A DNA stretch of 26,045 nt from Hungatella sp. UBA3048. GTDB lineage: Bacteria > Bacillota > Clostridia > Lachnospirales > Lachnospiraceae. Below the pieces are notes generated by a model. That model saw nothing but the letters and a program-made list of their open reading frames with translations, searched no databases and was not told the DNA's origin. How positions within the stretch are numbered: position 1 is the first letter of the stretch; the number at the start of each line of letters is the position of its first letter. A program made the translations under genes and the position numbers. Location of the stretch: contig DFCS01000025.1 in assembly GCA_002367105.1 (NCBI GenBank), positions 126,920-152,964 of the forward strand, read 5' to 3'. Positions 24,219-26,045 of the stretch are shown in pieces.

Positions 24219-25076
24219 CTATTCTTTGACCGCTCCGGCTGTTAAGCCGCTGACGATATATTTTTGCAGAAATACAAATAGCAGAACAACCGGTATGACA
24301 AGAATCGCGCCGTACGCCATGATACAGTTCCATTTTGTTCCGTATTTGCTCTGGAATTTATAGATATTGGCAGTCAGCGGACGCATCTCCGGCTTGACGT
24401 TAAAGGTCATGGAATAAACCAGGTCGTTCCAGCCATTCAAGAACGAGATAATTACCACCGTGATCACACCGGTCTTGATCGCCGGTATCATGATAGAAAA
24501 AAATGAGCGGACCACACCGCAGCCGTCAATTCTTGCAGCATCATCTAAGGACGTGGGAACCCCCTTGAAATACGGTCTCAGCGTCACCACAATAAATGGG
24601 ATCGATCCCGAAGAGATTGCCAGCGCAGGACCTAAATACGTACCCAAAAGACCGATTTTGTTGAAGATTAAATACATGGGAGTCAGCATCAGGGAGGCCG
24701 GCATCATCTGCGTCACCAGAAAGGCCAGCAGAAAGCCTTTGCTTCCCGGCACCTTATAACGCCCCATCCCATACGCCGTCGGCACACCAAAGCAGATAGA
24801 AATCGTCATAGACAGCAAGGCAATCAGGCAACTGTTCCTTAAAGAGCACAGGAAATCCTTGTCGGAGAAGTTCTTAATCCATGGCTCAAGCGTAAATGTG
24901 TGGGGATAATACGTCACTATTTTCCCGAAAGACTCCCCGTCTGTCTTGAAGGACATGGACAGCAGCCAGTAGATCGGGAAGAGGAAGATCACTGCAATGA
25001 ATATTGCCAGCAGGCTGTTTAAAATATCTTTTCTGCCGCTGCTTGTACACACGGCATATCTGATTTTTTCTCCCAT
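24219..25076 (-). CDS. Carbohydrate ABC transporter permease, MalG-type
   Basis: This 285-residue inner-membrane permease has six predicted membrane segments. The cytoplasmic EAA loop that contacts the ATPase reads DDAARIDGCGVVRSFFSIMIP near residue 185. The YPHTFTLEPWIKNF segment after the first helix is usual for the MalG/MsmG/LacG group. The ATG at 25076 is chosen because GGAGG lies 9 nt upstream; the ATG at 25085 abuts that site. It starts one base after the stop of permease 1, so the two are coupled. The ATPase is not in the window and may be a shared MsmK-type protein encoded elsewhere. The sugar is unknown, but the neighbouring GH31 enzymes point to alpha-linked or xyloside-containing oligosaccharides. 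Confidence 0.93.
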   Translation of the reverse strand: MGEKIRYAVCTSSGRKDILNSLLAIFIAVIFLFPIYWLLSMSFKTDGESFGKIVTYYPHTFTLEPWIKNFSDKDFLCSLRNSCLIALLSMTISICFGVPTAYGMGRYKVPGSKGFLLAFLVTQMMPASLMLTPMYLIFNKIGLLGTYLGPALAISSGSIPFIVVTLRPYFKGVPTSLDDAARIDGCGVVRSFFSIMIPAIKTGVITVVIISFLNGWNDLVYSMTFNVKPEMRPLTANIYKFQSKYGTKWNCIMAYGAILVIPVVLLFVFLQKYIVSGLTAGAVKE

Positions 25077-25077
25077 A

Positions 25078-25980
25078 CTAATCATCCTCCTTTGTTATCA
25101 GCCGCAGATAGAACAATCCGATGACGAAGAGACAGGCAAACAGCACCATAGCCGCTGCAGAACCCAACGAAAATTCATATTTAGTAAATGACAGGCTGTA
25201 AGCATATGTCCCCAGGACGTCCGTGGCGTTCAGCGGTCCGCCGCTTGTCATAATAAACATTAAATCAAACGCCTTGAAGGTATAGATAAATCCTAGCATC
25301 AGCACTGCCAAAATAGAAGACTTCATAAGCGGGAGTGTTATGTATAAGAAACGCTGAATTTTGTTGGCCCCATCCATGGAAGCACTCTCATAAACCTCCT
25401 GTGAAATTCCAGTCAGGCCCGAGGTCAGCAGCAGCATATTAAACGGAATGCCGACCCAGCAGTTGACCGCGATAACCGCGGCAAGAGCCGTGCTTCCTCC
25501 CACCAGCCATTCCACCGGCTGCTGAATCAATCCGATCTTTAAGAGCAGATCATTGATGACACCCTCCGATACCCCGAATAAATTCTTTCCCAGCATGGCG
25601 GTGACAGACATCGGCATCATATATCCAACCAGAATTAATCCGCGAATCGGCCCCGACAGCGTAAATTGCTGGGAAAAGAACAGAGCGAACATGAATCCAA
25701 TGGTGAACTGAATGACAAGACAGAACACTGTAAAAACAAACGTATTTTTTAAGACCAGTAAAAACGTAGGATCGTGGAACAGTGTGATATAACTCAAAAA
25801 TCCCACAAATTCAGAGGTCCCCTTCGCAAAATTCTTCACGTTCGTGTTTTTCAAACTCAGAATTACGTTATAGACAAGCGGATAGCCAAGAATCAACATG
25901 ACGTAAAAAAATCCAGGCAGAATAAAACCATAGCCCTCAAGCGTCTTCTTTTCGGCTATTGTCATCTTTTTTCTATTCAA
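25078..25980 (-). CDS. Carbohydrate ABC transporter permease, MalF/UgpA-type
   Basis: This 300-residue inner-membrane permease has six predicted membrane segments, opening with the family start pattern EGYGFILPGFFYVMLILGYP. The EAA loop reads YESASMDGANKIQRFLYITLP near residue 205. It probably starts at TTG 25980: GGAG lies 9 nt upstream, while the next ATG at 25965 is 24 nt from that site. The non-ATG start may lower its translation relative to the upstream gene. It pairs with the MalG-type permease that follows. A solute-binding protein gene is expected immediately to the right, outside the window. Confidence 0.93.
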   Translation of the reverse strand: MNRKKMTIAEKKTLEGYGFILPGFFYVMLILGYPLVYNVILSLKNTNVKNFAKGTSEFVGFLSYITLFHDPTFLLVLKNTFVFTVFCLVIQFTIGFMFALFFSQQFTLSGPIRGLILVGYMMPMSVTAMLGKNLFGVSEGVINDLLLKIGLIQQPVEWLVGGSTALAAVIAVNCWVGIPFNMLLLTSGLTGISQEVYESASMDGANKIQRFLYITLPLMKSSILAVLMLGFIYTFKAFDLMFIMTSGGPLNATDVLGTYAYSLSFTKYEFSLGSAAAMVLFACLFVIGLFYLRLITKEDD

Positions 25981-26025
25981 GACCGCACACTCCTTTCTCT
26001 CAAACTTTTATGCCATTTTCATACA

Positions 26026-26045
26026 GGGGGCGCTGCAGCGCCCCC
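26026..26045. repeat. 20-bp GC palindrome at the right edge
   Basis: GGGGGCGCTGCAGCGCCCCC is perfectly self-complementary and lies about 46 nt upstream of the permease 1 start. In sugar ABC operons, a hairpin between the binding-protein gene and the permeases often lets the binding protein be made in excess; this could be that element. The window ends at its last base, so its full extent is not visible. Confidence 0.7.

Noticed and set aside
1..26045. CRISPR array, rRNA genes, riboswitch
   Set aside because: No regularly spaced repeats, rRNA-like sequence or recognisable riboswitch consensus was seen; only the doubtful tRNA-like stretch near 3045-3140 came close to an RNA gene.

Overview
The window looks like chromosome of a Gram-positive anaerobe of the Clostridia, most likely a gut-type Lachnospiraceae relative. 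The reasons are moderate to low GC, strong AGGAGG ribosome binding sites throughout, consensus sigma-A promoters, a DUF624/YesL protein inside a glycoside hydrolase/ABC operon, a LytS-type kinase paired with a SARP-output regulator, and an anaerobic citrate lyase operon. The species cannot be named from sequence alone.

Left part (1-7031). A minus-strand two-component pair comes first: a membrane histidine kinase and a response regulator with a SARP/BTAD output domain. It is followed by about 750 bp of debris with an ISL3-type transposase remnant and a tRNA-like stretch. Next is a minus-strand pair (a NimA-like pyridoxamine-phosphate-oxidase-fold protein and a DUF454 membrane protein), divergent from a MocR/PdxR-type PLP-domain regulator. 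After that comes gldA, a glycerol dehydrogenase behind a perfect consensus promoter.

Centre (7032-17525). A 615-bp gap with an old gene remnant leads to a seven-gene minus-strand operon, in transcription order M20 amidohydrolase, YfcC-family carrier, citD, citE, citF, citG, citC. The cit genes overlap or nearly touch. A LysR-type regulator is divergent from the operon; a 35-bp dyad overlaps its promoter. It converges through a bidirectional terminator on a second YfcC-family carrier. No citX is visible. The layout suggests uptake of a carboxylate or a carboxylate conjugate, amide hydrolysis by the M20 enzyme, and cleavage by a citrate-lyase-type complex; the substrate is inferred, not shown.

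Right part (17526-26045). An AT-rich stretch carries a long perfect hairpin, a gene fragment and a stand-alone 5'-3' exonuclease. After a strong terminator the base composition shifts to visibly higher GC in a minus-strand sugar operon: ABC permease 1, ABC permease 2, GH31 enzyme, DUF624 protein, and a second paralogous GH31 enzyme. The binding protein would be expected just beyond the right edge, where a 20-bp GC palindrome sits.

The best candidate for something not well described is the coupling of an M20 amidohydrolase and a YfcC carrier to an atypical citrate-lyase-type operon under a LysR regulator. Several other observations are remnants or regulatory sites.
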